Below are positions 1 through 7,800 of a stretch of DNA of 26,153 nt, piece by piece. Position 1 is the first letter of the stretch. Each line of letters begins with the position of its first letter. A program made the translations under genes and the position numbers. This DNA is from a virus, in the IMG/VR virus record IMGVR_UViG_3300021373_000026, positions 1-26,153 of that record; one strand, written 5' to 3'. The notes beneath the pieces were generated by a model. That model was not told the origin of the DNA. It did not search any database and saw only the letters and a program-made list of their open reading frames with translations.

Positions 1-799
1 TGGGTACGTTCGACGCACCTGATAGCGTGTTTAGATACACGGCGCGAGTCTCTACGCCGTTGGTTGCATCCCAGTAGAAGATATCACCACCTCGTGGCCC
101 AAATACTAAGTCTTCACCAAAGTTAGACTGACTCCAGAGACGGATAGCTTCGGTCGATGTGCCACCGGTACCCCATACACCAGCACCCCATGTGCCACCA
201 CCCCAACCAGTCAGAGGCACTTCGTAAGGCTCACCTGTACGTATCTGATACGCACCAACAACTGAAGACCCGCCGTTACCTGTGTCGGACGCGTTGGCCG
301 TAGCTGTGGCTGTTATGGTGTAAGAGTTAGCATCTGGAACTGTTACGATCTGATACTCCGCATTCAGCACGCTAGCCGTAATGTTACCGCCTAGTGTTAC
401 CGCGCCACTAAACGTAACAAAATCTCCCTCACGTGCACCGTGGCCGGTATCAGTTACCGTCAGTGTGGTTGACCCGTTAGTAGCCGCAAAGGTCACATCA
501 CCAGCGGCGGTGGTCTCTCGAATCGGCGTAATGTCGTTGTATCCGCCACCTTGCTCTAAATAGAACTTGAGGTGCGTGCCTACGCCAATGAGGTTAATGC
601 TTCCAAGCGTTATCCAGTTGGATAGCGAACGGCATACGCCCTGAAAGGTAGACACAGAGATACGTTCCCAGCCACCAATCTTTTCGGGGTACCCTTGCCG
701 AAATCGTACCTTGTCACACTCATACCAACCAGCTTCGTTAGTGTATCGTGTTACCTCACGATTGATTCCCGGCTTGAAAGCTAATTTTTTTAACGCCAT
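1..799 (-). CDS. Tail/virion structural protein, partial (C-terminus beyond window)
   Basis: An open frame starts at ATG 799-797 and stays open to the window edge: 266 codons with no stop, so the 3' end lies outside. The product starts MALKKLAFKPGINREVTRY and continues with an aromatic, arginine-rich stretch (CDKVRFRQGYPEKIGGWERI), a pattern I know from uncultured marine phage structural proteins. The rest is rich in Gly, Thr and beta-prone residues. Around residue 200 there is a Trp-Gly motif, TGWGGGTWGAGVWGT, that recurs in the protein at 10565-11737. Its place as last gene of the late region and its general make-up are compatible with a tail-hub protein of P22 gp10 type, but that is inference. 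The gene follows the 69-residue zinc-ribbon gene by 7 bases and shares its transcript. Confidence 0.75.
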   Translation of the reverse strand, partial: MALKKLAFKPGINREVTRYTNEAGWYECDKVRFRQGYPEKIGGWERISVSTFQGVCRSLSNWITLGSINLIGVGTHLKFYLEQGGGYNDITPIRETTAAGDVTFAATNGSTTLTVTDTGHGAREGDFVTFSGAVTLGGNITASVLNAEYQIVTVPDANSYTITATATANASDTGNGGSSVVGAYQIRTGEPYEVPLTGWGGGTWGAGVWGTGGTSTEAIRLWSQSNFGEDLVFGPRGGDIFYWDATNGVETRAVYLNTLSGASNVP

Positions 800-806
800 A
801 TCGCAC

Positions 807-1016
807 CTATAGAGTGTCACCAAATACCGGTGGCAACGTGGTTACTTGTATAGATACGCTCTCTTTTAAGTTAAGAGGTTGACCACAATCTGAACAAGTG
901 TCGGCTTCTAGCTCGGCTTCGTCAAGGTCATAGCCGCAATGAGCACAAACAACTTCTACTGTGTGTGTTGGCTCAGTGTTACCATCGATGTCTCTCGCCT
1001 GAACAGTATTACGCAT
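807..1016 (-). CDS. Small zinc-ribbon protein (69 aa)
   Basis: The 69-residue product carries two CxxC knuckles, CAHC at about residue 24 and CSDC at about residue 41, separated by an acidic helix-like segment. This is the layout of a small rubredoxin-like zinc ribbon. The rest has no recognisable domain. Its start lies inside the last codons of the lysozyme gene (8-base overlap), so it is probably translated by coupling to lysozyme. Role unknown; a structural zinc site, or a small protein-protein or nucleic-acid contact, is possible. It differs in sequence from the other CxxC protein at 12937-13248. Confidence 0.7.
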   Translation of the reverse strand: MRNTVQARDIDGNTEPTHTVEVVCAHCGYDLDEAELEADTCSDCGQPLNLKESVSIQVTTLPPVFGDTL

Positions 1017-1440
1017 ACCCTTCTCCGTATCGACCAGTACGGATCATTTCGCAAACCTCGTCGGCGCGTGATCCTACCTGTTTGGCCCAACGCGAATCGT
1101 AAAATTCGTCGGCGGCTTTGGGGTAATCTCCTGCCTCCATCGCCGCTAAAGCATTCTTAAAACCTAGCAGACGCGTCATACCTAGATTAAAACACAGGTT
1201 AACAATGGCGTCTTGACGCACGGGATCAAGGTCCACGAACCACGACAGTGCGATCAACTCTTGTTTGCACCGTTTTATGTCGTTTTCAAGGAGGTAGTCT
1301 ATCTCGTCATCAGATAGACCTAAGCCATTGTTTTGACTGATGTTTCTACCCACACCGATAGTTTCAAAACCAGCCGGACACAGATAGCAAAACTTCTTTA
1401 CACCTTCATGGCGCTTTAATTGTGCAACGAGCTTACTCAT
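1009..1440 (-). CDS. Endolysin, T4-type lysozyme (GH24)
   Basis: This 143-residue enzyme should cleave the beta-1,4 bond between MurNAc and GlcNAc in peptidoglycan at the end of infection. The GH24 signature is clear: catalytic Glu12 in LKRHEG, then CPAGFETIGVGRN with Thr27, spaced as E11 and T26 of T4 lysozyme. The position matching T4 Asp20 is Cys21. The C-terminal half contains an FNLGMTRLLGFKNALAAM stretch typical of phage lysozymes. There is no signal peptide or SAR-like N-terminal membrane segment, so release should depend on the holin just upstream (stop at 1444, 3 bases before this ATG). A modest AGGA ribosome site precedes the start. Confidence 0.93.
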   Translation of the reverse strand: MSKLVAQLKRHEGVKKFCYLCPAGFETIGVGRNISQNNGLGLSDDEIDYLLENDIKRCKQELIALSWFVDLDPVRQDAIVNLCFNLGMTRLLGFKNALAAMEAGDYPKAADEFYDSRWAKQVGSRADEVCEMIRTGRYGEGYA

Positions 1441-1443
1441 AAG

Positions 1444-1917
1444 TCAGTCCTGTTTCTGAGACGCACCAAAATAGAACGATACGACTGCGGAAACAAGACC
1501 GCCAAGGTAACCCAAGATCAAATTAATAAGTTCCATAGACGTCGAACCGGGCGGCTCGATAACGATAAACGCACAGAAAGAACAGAAAAATAGGACCATG
1601 ATTAGCCCAATCGTTCGCGCTGTCCAGTCTGTAGAAAAGTTAGAGCGTGCGTCCTGAATGTCTTTAGTTTCAAGCGCAAACACGTCTACTTCGAGTTCCT
1701 TCATACGGACCTCAAAGTCTAGTTCAGCCTTTTTAATTTCAGCTAACTGCTCAGGTGTGGCCTGCTGTAAAGCTCTCTCCATTTTTGCCGGAACTGGATC
1801 GCAACCAAGCACATCTGCCAACATAGACGCCGCCGCACCGCCGACAGGACCGCCCAAAGCGGCTCCAAGTGTAGGAGCCAGTGACCCCACTAACCCTTTT
1901 ACTTTGTCAAAATTCAT
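1444..1917 (-). CDS. Holin, GTA-type 3TM family
   Basis: The 157-residue protein has a Gly/Ala-rich hydrophobic N-terminus (about residues 8-38, ALGGPVGGAAA), a charged helical middle (about 44-95) and two strong membrane segments at about 102-121 and 129-151, with a short polar tail. This matches the GTA_holin_3TM family, whose members release gene-transfer agents or phage. It would form inner-membrane lesions that let the lysozyme reach the wall. Its ATG overlaps the stop of the upstream 61-residue gene by 4 bases (ATGA), and the lysozyme gene follows after 3 bases, so the three are translationally linked. The family call rests on architecture and the N-terminal Gly-rich block. Confidence 0.85.
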   Translation of the reverse strand: MNFDKVKGLVGSLAPTLGAALGGPVGGAAASMLADVLGCDPVPAKMERALQQATPEQLAEIKKAELDFEVRMKELEVDVFALETKDIQDARSNFSTDWTARTIGLIMVLFFCSFCAFIVIEPPGSTSMELINLILGYLGGLVSAVVSFYFGASQKQD

Positions 1918-2099
1918 CTGAAATACTCCGCCGCGCCAATAACTGCAATCAGGAAGGGGTAGATTGCGAGGATCATACGCTCTAGTTTGTTAAACCGCTC
2001 GTTACCTTGGTCCAACCGCTTTTCAATGTTTTGTCGTAGCAGTTTGCACTCGGCTTCATGTATTTCAATGCGCTTGAGCGCTTCTTCTGCTGTGTCCAT
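1914..2099 (-). CDS. Small membrane protein, XhlA-like lysis accessory
   Basis: The 61-residue product has a charged amphipathic helix (about residues 1-40, heptad-like with many Glu, Arg and Lys) followed by one membrane segment (about 41-58, MILAIYPFLIAVIGAA). This resembles the haemolysin XhlA/holin-accessory layout, with a coiled coil in the cytoplasm and a C-terminal anchor. It sits between the spanin-like gene (TAATG overlap) and the holin (ATGA overlap), so a role in lysis timing or holin assembly is likely. Sequence alone cannot separate a holin from an antiholin. Confidence 0.75.
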   Translation of the reverse strand: MDTAEEALKRIEIHEAECKLLRQNIEKRLDQGNERFNKLERMILAIYPFLIAVIGAAEYFR

Positions 2100-2632
2100 T
2101 AGTTACCGCCTAAAGGATTTGTTGCGTCTATTGCCGTCCAAAGGTCATCCATATCGCGCTCAAAACGCTTGAGACGCTCATCTATTGTAGATAACGCATC
2201 TAATTTACCAGAAACACGTAGCTCTGTTTCGGATGATGTTTTCTCTACTGTACTGATACGATCGCGTAAGTCCAGTAGCTCTTGCTGTGCATCCATAATT
2301 TGCACGAGGTTAGCGCCAAGTTCTGCTAGCTTGCCTTGCAGATTCTCAACATCTGCCGCTGTCATAGCCTGCTCCATGTTCGACAGTTTGACGTCCATCG
2401 CTTGCAGTCGTGTGGTATTTGATTCTCTAAGGTCATCGAACCGCGTAGCCAAACCTTCTGCTTGCGCTGTAGCCGCGATCACCGCTTCAGACTGTTCGTT
2501 TAGTTGTGCAAAGAACTGAGATGCCGCCCAGATTCCGCCCCCAATTGTTGAGCCAAAAGTAAGCACGATAGCAATCCAAACGCCCTTGATGGACGTCCCG
2601 CCGACATTAACTTCTAAATCTTCAAGGGCCAC
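2099..2632 (-). CDS. Membrane-anchored coiled-coil protein, candidate i-spanin
   Basis: The 177-residue product has one membrane segment near the N-terminus (about residues 17-38, VWIAIVLTFGSTIGGGIWAA). A long coiled coil follows (about 40-165, rich in Leu, Glu, Gln, Arg and Asp with few Pro or Gly), then a short tail. A single N-terminal anchor plus a coiled coil next to holin and lysozyme is the layout of an inner-membrane spanin subunit, which helps disrupt the outer membrane. No short lipoprotein partner is evident nearby. The start codon is GTG (2632-2630), inside the last codons of the upstream gene (11-base overlap), with an AGGAG site 10 bases upstream. A tape or attachment role is the main alternative. 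Confidence 0.7.
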   Translation of the reverse strand: MALEDLEVNVGGTSIKGVWIAIVLTFGSTIGGGIWAASQFFAQLNEQSEAVIAATAQAEGLATRFDDLRESNTTRLQAMDVKLSNMEQAMTAADVENLQGKLAELGANLVQIMDAQQELLDLRDRISTVEKTSSETELRVSGKLDALSTIDERLKRFERDMDDLWTAIDATNPLGGN

Positions 2633-3464
2633 CGTTCAAGCACTCCTCTTGGTTTTCAGCGAACCAACACCCTCCCTCGGGGCTCGTGGTCCAAAATTCT
2701 TGTGTTTCAGCACGTGTTAACACATCTTCTGCGGCAACAAAGTAGTTACCTACCTGCAAGCCTTGAATGGTGCTACCGCCGTCAAACGATACCCAAACGG
2801 CTTGTGTGTCTAAGTCAAAGAAAACAGACGCGGCCTCCTCAAAAGTCACGTTGTACTCTCTAGCCATATTATCTGCTTGATTCAGTAAGTTTTCATCATT
2901 AGCGACCGCCATATACGCGGCGGCAACTTGTATTGCTTGTTCGGTGTTAGACAACGCGTCGTTGTAGGCTTCAATCTCTTCATCCTGTAACGTTACGTCG
3001 TTTGCACCCATAAACTCTTGTAAGGCCATAGCCTCGCGCTCATCTGCCGCTGTCTGTGCGTCCTGCGCCATTTCGTTAACAGTAGCGACCATAATGATGG
3101 TTTGTGCGGCTTCGACGTAGGCATCGATCATCTCTGACACAGTGTCCATTGCTTGATCGGCTTGGTCTTGGAAGTATTGATCCGCGTTGGGATCATAGGA
3201 GTAAGTAGCCGCTTGAACTGCGGCAACGGCGGCATTGTAGGCGTCTTGCTGTTCTTTAGATATGTAGCCGTTCTCGGCCATAGCTGGAGCAATGTAGCCT
3301 TCTCCAGCATAGGATTCGCCCCCTGCAATCGTCTTGATGCCGTAAGCAAACGTGTCACGAATGCTTTGAGAGGTGTTAACTAAATCGTCAATCTCGGTCG
3401 CGTTTAGTGGTACGGAAACGATCGCTAAGGCTACCGCTATTAGACTCTTGCTCGCCGCTGTCAT
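2622..3464 (-). CDS. Exported Ala-rich helical protein, unknown function
   Basis: The 280-residue product begins with a Sec-type signal peptide (about residues 1-22, with SLIAVALAIVS as the hydrophobic core and cleavage likely after LNA). The mature part is acidic, rich in Ala, Gln, Asp and Glu and largely helical. It ends in a small Cys-bearing stretch (GGCWFAENQEEC), which could form a disulphide in the periplasm. I recognise no catalytic motif. There is no lipobox, so it is not an o-spanin lipoprotein. A strong GGAGG site precedes the ATG. The first 77 bases overlap the end of the upstream exported gene in another frame. Position beside the lysis cassette suggests an envelope role, but it could be a virion component. 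Confidence 0.75.
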   Translation of the reverse strand: MTAASKSLIAVALAIVSVPLNATEIDDLVNTSQSIRDTFAYGIKTIAGGESYAGEGYIAPAMAENGYISKEQQDAYNAAVAAVQAATYSYDPNADQYFQDQADQAMDTVSEMIDAYVEAAQTIIMVATVNEMAQDAQTAADEREAMALQEFMGANDVTLQDEEIEAYNDALSNTEQAIQVAAAYMAVANDENLLNQADNMAREYNVTFEEAASVFFDLDTQAVWVSFDGGSTIQGLQVGNYFVAAEDVLTRAETQEFWTTSPEGGCWFAENQEECLNGGP

Positions 3465-4098
3465 CGCCCCCTCCGGCTAAAAGCTCATCGTAAAAAGCCT
3501 TGTCCTCTTCATAATCGGGAATCCACATAGCTGGATTCTGTTTAATCGCTAGTACGGCATTTTTACCCACAAGTAATTTGCCAGACCGAATAATTGGGCA
3601 TGGAGTTGCGCTCATAAACATAGCTCTCCATACCTGAGCATTTTGGCACATCAAACTGACAGAGGCCACTTTCATACCCATATTTGAGAGCGTAATCGCG
3701 TTTAATCTACGGTTGCACTCTTCATCTTGCCGATAAAGACCAGAAGACACGCCAAAACCTACTAACTGTACACCACCAGAAAGTGACTTAAGGCATGATT
3801 GTTGACCTGTGCTCATTAAAGAAGGAGAGACAGCAGTATTCGCAGGCATCTGTCTACCAGAGCCAGCACCGTTGTACGTCTTGTTGACGTTGTTATTGTT
3901 TGAGTTTGACGTGTTTAAGTCGCCCTCAATGTTTGTGTCATCCCCATCGCCGTCAAAGTCTGGCTCGTACTCACCATCGTCCCTTACTGGCGGTGGATCA
4001 ACCTCCGGTACGGGATCTACCTCAGGGGTGTCCTGCCCGAAGGCAGGACTTGAGAGACTAATCAGCAGAGTCAGCAGACACTTCTTCGTAATCCTCAT
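3388..4098 (-). CDS. Exported Pro/Asp/Asn-rich protein with four Cys
   Basis: I place the start at ATG 4098-4096, giving 236 residues, because an AGGAG site lies 7 bases upstream; the alternative upstream start would be TTG. The N-terminus is a signal peptide (residues 1-21, CLLTLLISLSSPAFG, then Q). Next come an acidic proline-rich segment (about 23-60) and an Asn-rich linker (NTSNSNNNNVNKTYNG). A more ordered domain (about 95-205) has Cys102, Cys128, Cys151 and Cys167, and the tail is charged. The linker suggests a spacer in the periplasm or on the cell surface. Function unknown. Its 5' end overlaps the upstream gene by 41 bases and its 3' end overlaps the next by 77 bases, both in different frames. 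Confidence 0.72.
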   Translation of the reverse strand: MRITKKCLLTLLISLSSPAFGQDTPEVDPVPEVDPPPVRDDGEYEPDFDGDGDDTNIEGDLNTSNSNNNNVNKTYNGAGSGRQMPANTAVSPSLMSTGQQSCLKSLSGGVQLVGFGVSSGLYRQDEECNRRLNAITLSNMGMKVASVSLMCQNAQVWRAMFMSATPCPIIRSGKLLVGKNAVLAIKQNPAMWIPDYEEDKAFYDELLAGGGDDSGEQESNSGSLSDRFRTTKRDRD

Positions 4099-4309
4099 CG
4101 GTGATCTCCTCACTTTCAAGATCTTGTGCTAAGTCTTCGATAAACTTTGTGCGGCAAAATGAAAGCTGTTCTAAGTTGAACTGAGAATTGCCGATCTTTC
4201 GATCGAGATCATTGATGTGGTTCAAGAGCGCTCTTTGTCGATCTGTAAAATCTTCAAGGATGTACTCTTGGCCGTTAACGGTGATTGGGGTCTTTTCGTC
4301 TTTTCCCAT
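4058..4309 (-). CDS. Small acidic phage protein (83 aa)
   Basis: The product starts MGKDEKTPITVNGQEYILED, then a helical segment with RQRALLNHINDLDRKI that looks coiled coil, then a second helix and a very acidic tail. This plan is common in tailed phages (DUF6447-like small proteins of marine T4-like and T7-like phages), usually with no assigned role. A GGAG ribosome site lies 8 bases before the ATG. The last 41 bases overlap the start of the downstream exported-protein gene, so the acidic tail is partly set by a second reading frame. The family name is from memory and tentative. Confidence 0.7.
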   Translation of the reverse strand: MGKDEKTPITVNGQEYILEDFTDRQRALLNHINDLDRKIGNSQFNLEQLSFCRTKFIEDLAQDLESEEITDEDYEEVSADSAD

Positions 4310-4336
4310 TTTCGTTACTCCAAGTTGTGGTTAAGT

Positions 4337-4588
4337 TTAAGCGGCAGTATAACCCTGCCCTGCGGTGATTGCGGCATTAGAGGCAGTCATGTCTTCGCTA
4401 TCCCAATCGTCCTTGGCAACCATAAGCTCAAGGTGAGCCACGTTACGGTCAACGCAGTCTTGACGCTCTGCGGCTTCCATATCGTCGTCTTGGTTACCAG
4501 CAACGATGTCGTTGATAAGATCTACGCTATGTCCCATAGCAGTAAAGTCTTGTGTGCGCTCTTCAGCGGTTCTTGCTTCGTCAGTCAT
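4337..4588 (-). CDS. Small acidic hypothetical protein (83 aa)
   Basis: The 83-residue product is acidic and mostly helical. A charged N-terminal half contains GHSVDLINDIVAGNQDDDME. A middle segment (CVDRNVAHLELMVAKDDW) is followed by an Ala/Thr/Gly-rich tail. I do not recognise a domain. A clean AAGGAG site lies 7-8 bases before the ATG, and 11 bases separate it from the preceding gene. It lies with two other small proteins between the fibre and the lysis genes, where chaperones or small virion parts are common; nothing in the sequence decides this. Confidence 0.7.
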   Translation of the reverse strand: MTDEARTAEERTQDFTAMGHSVDLINDIVAGNQDDDMEAAERQDCVDRNVAHLELMVAKDDWDSEDMTASNAAITAGQGYTAA

Positions 4589-4599
4589 GGATAGTCTCC

Positions 4600-4824
4600 T
4601 TAGCTAAATACTGCATTGCAGATAGTCTGCACGTTAGCAGGTTCGGACGACCAGTCGTCACCTGATTGAATTACATGACGGTGATAGCTTTGTGCGATCA
4701 CAGCGCCGTCCTTTAGTACCTTAGTGGTCATGCGAACTTGAACAGAGGTGACAGTGTTGCCGTCCTCGTCCTGCGTTTCAACCACTTCAATTTTGTCTGC
4801 AACTTCTTCTTCAGTTAATGCCAT
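4600..4824 (-). CDS. Small hypothetical protein downstream of fibre (74 aa)
   Basis: The product is 74 residues: a short acidic N-terminal helix (MALTEEEVADKIEV), then beta-type strands with TSVQVRMTTKVLKDGAVIAQ, and a final segment ending ICNAVFS. It looks like a small mixed alpha-beta domain. I do not recognise the family; similar short proteins follow fibre genes in marine phages. AAGGAG lies just upstream of the ATG. Between this gene and the fibre stop is a 7-bp-stem hairpin (4845-4864). Confidence 0.68.
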   Translation of the reverse strand: MALTEEEVADKIEVVETQDEDGNTVTSVQVRMTTKVLKDGAVIAQSYHRHVIQSGDDWSSEPANVQTICNAVFS

Positions 4825-4844
4825 TGTCTTTCTCCTTTAGTCCG

Positions 4845-4864
4845 TCTCAAGAATCCACTTGAGA
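4845..4864 (-). terminator. Intergenic hairpin after fibre gene, possible attenuator
   Basis: TCTCAAG and CTTGAGA form a perfect 7-bp stem with a 6-base loop in the 48-base gap between the fibre stop and the next ATG. No T-tract follows on the minus strand, so this is not a standard intrinsic terminator. It could protect a 3' end, be an RNase processing site, or dampen read-through from the fibre gene into the lysis region. Seen directly; the role is inference. Confidence 0.35.
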
Positions 4865-4872
4865 TAATTCAG

Positions 4873-7800
4873 TTAAACAAAATAAGTAAACGTACCTGTA
4901 AGAGTAGTTGTATCGCTTAAGTCATTAATACCTACATACTCTCTGCTGGCTGTGGCTGATTTTTTAGCCCAAAGATATGCTTTACTATTTCCTTCATAAC
5001 CTTGCAGGCCGACAGAAATAAAGTTTGTACCCATATCTGTGAAGTACATATTACCCATGTGCACTGTTCCGGGTGAACTTGCTAAAGTAAAAGGCAGTCC
5101 AGCAAGCAATATGTATGTATTTGTAAATGTCCCTTCAGCAGTTAATGTTAACTTGAATCTACAGGTAACCTGCCTTCCAATTTTTGTATAAGTGCCAGTT
5201 TGACTAGAATATGTTTGCCCGCTTTGACCTGAATTACCCTCTAAAACAGGAGTCCACGTCCCTTCTTCGTAGTCGTCTAGCTTATTGGCCGCCGCTGTGC
5301 CGCCTAGGTACGCACCGCCTGACAGGTAAAGGTCTTTCCAGCGAACAGCGGGGTGACCTATATCCAAAGTTGCGTCTAACTGCGGGTTAGTGCTTGACGG
5401 GTCAGCAGGCATCATGCTTCTAGTGCTAGGGTTAAAGGTAATGCCAGTAGTGTTAGTTCCTATTCCTACTTGAGTAGATCCATGACCTGAAAAAATACTA
5501 CCGACCCCTGTGCCGTCTTTGTAAAACTCTTGGATAGCTCCGTCGCTTGTCAAACGAGTTGCAACTATTGATGCGCCACCATCTCTGGTAAATCCAGCAA
5601 AACCTCCCGGCTTTATCTCATGTCCAGCAACAGTGAAGTTTGCCGCAGTTTTTCCAACCAACAAGTTGCCAGAACCATCAAAAATACCCCGTGGATTACC
5701 GTCACCATCTGACAAGACGATGTGGTTGTTTGAGGTGCGGATGTCGAGGCCGCCTTGGTTGCCGTTGTAACGGCCAAGGATGGTGTTGTCAGAGCCAGTT
5801 GTAATCGCAGAACCAGCAACATTTCCTACAAACGTGTTTTCTGTTCCTGTAGTAGCGGCTTCACCAGCGCTTGATCCTATAAACGTGTTATTGCCGCCTG
5901 TTGCTGCACTACCCGCACTTTGACCAACAGCCGTGTTGTTTGAGGCAGTGGTGTTTGCGTCTAAAGCAGATTTACCAACTGCGACATTATTACTTCCGGT
6001 GGTGTTAACTTCACCTGCGCTACCACCAACAAAAGTGTTGTTCGTGCCTGTAGTGTTATTTCTACCTGAAGAAGATCCAACGGCAACATTGTACATATCA
6101 ACAGAGCTAGTACTGTTCTGTGATTGCAGTGCAAGCCTACCTACCGCAACACTATGCCTTCCTGTTGTGTCAGTGGTAAGCGCTTGATAGCCAAAAGCCG
6201 TGTTGTAAAACGACGCTACACCTGCGCTAAGAGCTTGCGTTCCGACAGCCGTGTTATCACTTCCAGTTGTAACTGCGTCACCTGCAAGGCCGCCAATGAA
6301 GGTGTTGTATTTGCCCGTAGTTACTGACTTACCCGCTTGGTCACCAACAGCGACGTTATAAACATTTGTAGCAGAGGTAAAGTTTTGCGTGCTAAGAGCT
6401 TCATTACCTATTGCAACAGATGCACTTCCTTGTGTGTCCATTGTCAACGCGGCATAGCCAAGAGCTACGTTATGATCACCTGTTGTCAGGGCGTCAGCGG
6501 CTAAACCACCTACGAAAGTATTTTGAATACCTACGGTTAACTGCTGGCCAGCGTTGTGTCCTACAGCTACGTTGTAAGCGTTGGTAGCAGAAGTAAAGTT
6601 CTGACTGAGCAAAGCCATGCGGCCTACTGCAACTGACTTACTACCTAAAGTATCTCCTGTAAGCGCTTGATATCCTACTGCGGTGTTTTCACTACCTGTA
6701 GTAAGCCCATCACCTGCATAAGCGCCTATTGTTGTGTTCTGAATGCCCGTAGTATTGGCGGCTAACGAAGCATAACCAACAGAAGTATTATTATCTCCTG
6801 TTGTGTTGTTTTGGTTAGCAGAGCGTCCTATTGCCGTGTTGTTGGTGCCGGATGTGTTGTTTAAAAGAGAATACCAACCGAAAGCGGCATTATCTGTTCC
6901 TGTGTTGCTGTACAGAGAGAACTGACCTACCGCAGTGTTGCGCGAACCAGTAGAGTTAAGAGTAAGCGCCGCATAACCTACCGCTACGTTAGCAGTACCC
7001 GTCGTATTGTCACGCAATGCAATAGAGCCTACAGCAACACTATCTCCCGCTGTTGATGTTGTAAGCGCCTGATAGCCAACTGCCGTGTTGTTTGATGCTG
7101 AAGTGTTGGCGTCTAGCGCATAAGTACCAACCGCTACGTTGCTTGTGCCTGTAGTGTTTACACTTAAAGCCAGATGCCCAACAGCTACGTTGTTAGCCGC
7201 TGTAGTGTTTGCATTAAGAGCCGCATAACCTACAGCTGTATTATTCTCTCCTGTTGTAGTTGCTCCTAGAGACGAATAACCTAGAGCCGTGTTGTAGGAA
7301 GCGGTAGTAATTGCGTCACCAGCAAGGCCGCCAATGAGCGTGTTTTGAACGCCTGTGGTTAACTGGTCTCCTGCAAGCGCACCAATAGCAGTGTTATATC
7401 CTGAACCACTAGCATTGTTGTAAAGGCGAAGCGCGTTGAAGCCAATCGCCGTGTTTAACTCAGATCCAACATTTGCACTTAACGAAGCATAACCAACTGC
7501 GGTGTTGCCATCTGCTGTGGTGTTAGCGTCAAGTGCTGTAGCGCCCATAGCAACATTTCTGTCGCCTGTGGTGTTTGCCATCAGCGACTGGTAACCCACA
7601 GCAGTGTTGTTAGAAGCGGTGGTGTTTACTATTAACGCTGAGTAACCAATAGCAGTGTTGTTATTACCTGTCGTGTTATCACGAAGTGCCGCCACGCCAA
7701 ACGCCGAATTTTGTGCACCCGTAGTATTTGAGTACATAGTGGCGTTGGTCGTTCCGGTTAATTGGTTACCGAATGCCGCATTCGCACTACCTGTAGTATT

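Noticed and set aside
3809-4132. Plus-strand open frame of 107 codons in the exported-protein region
   Set aside because: Opposite the Pro/Asp/Asn-rich gene; Ser/Pro/Gly low-complexity sequence is the mirror of that composition.
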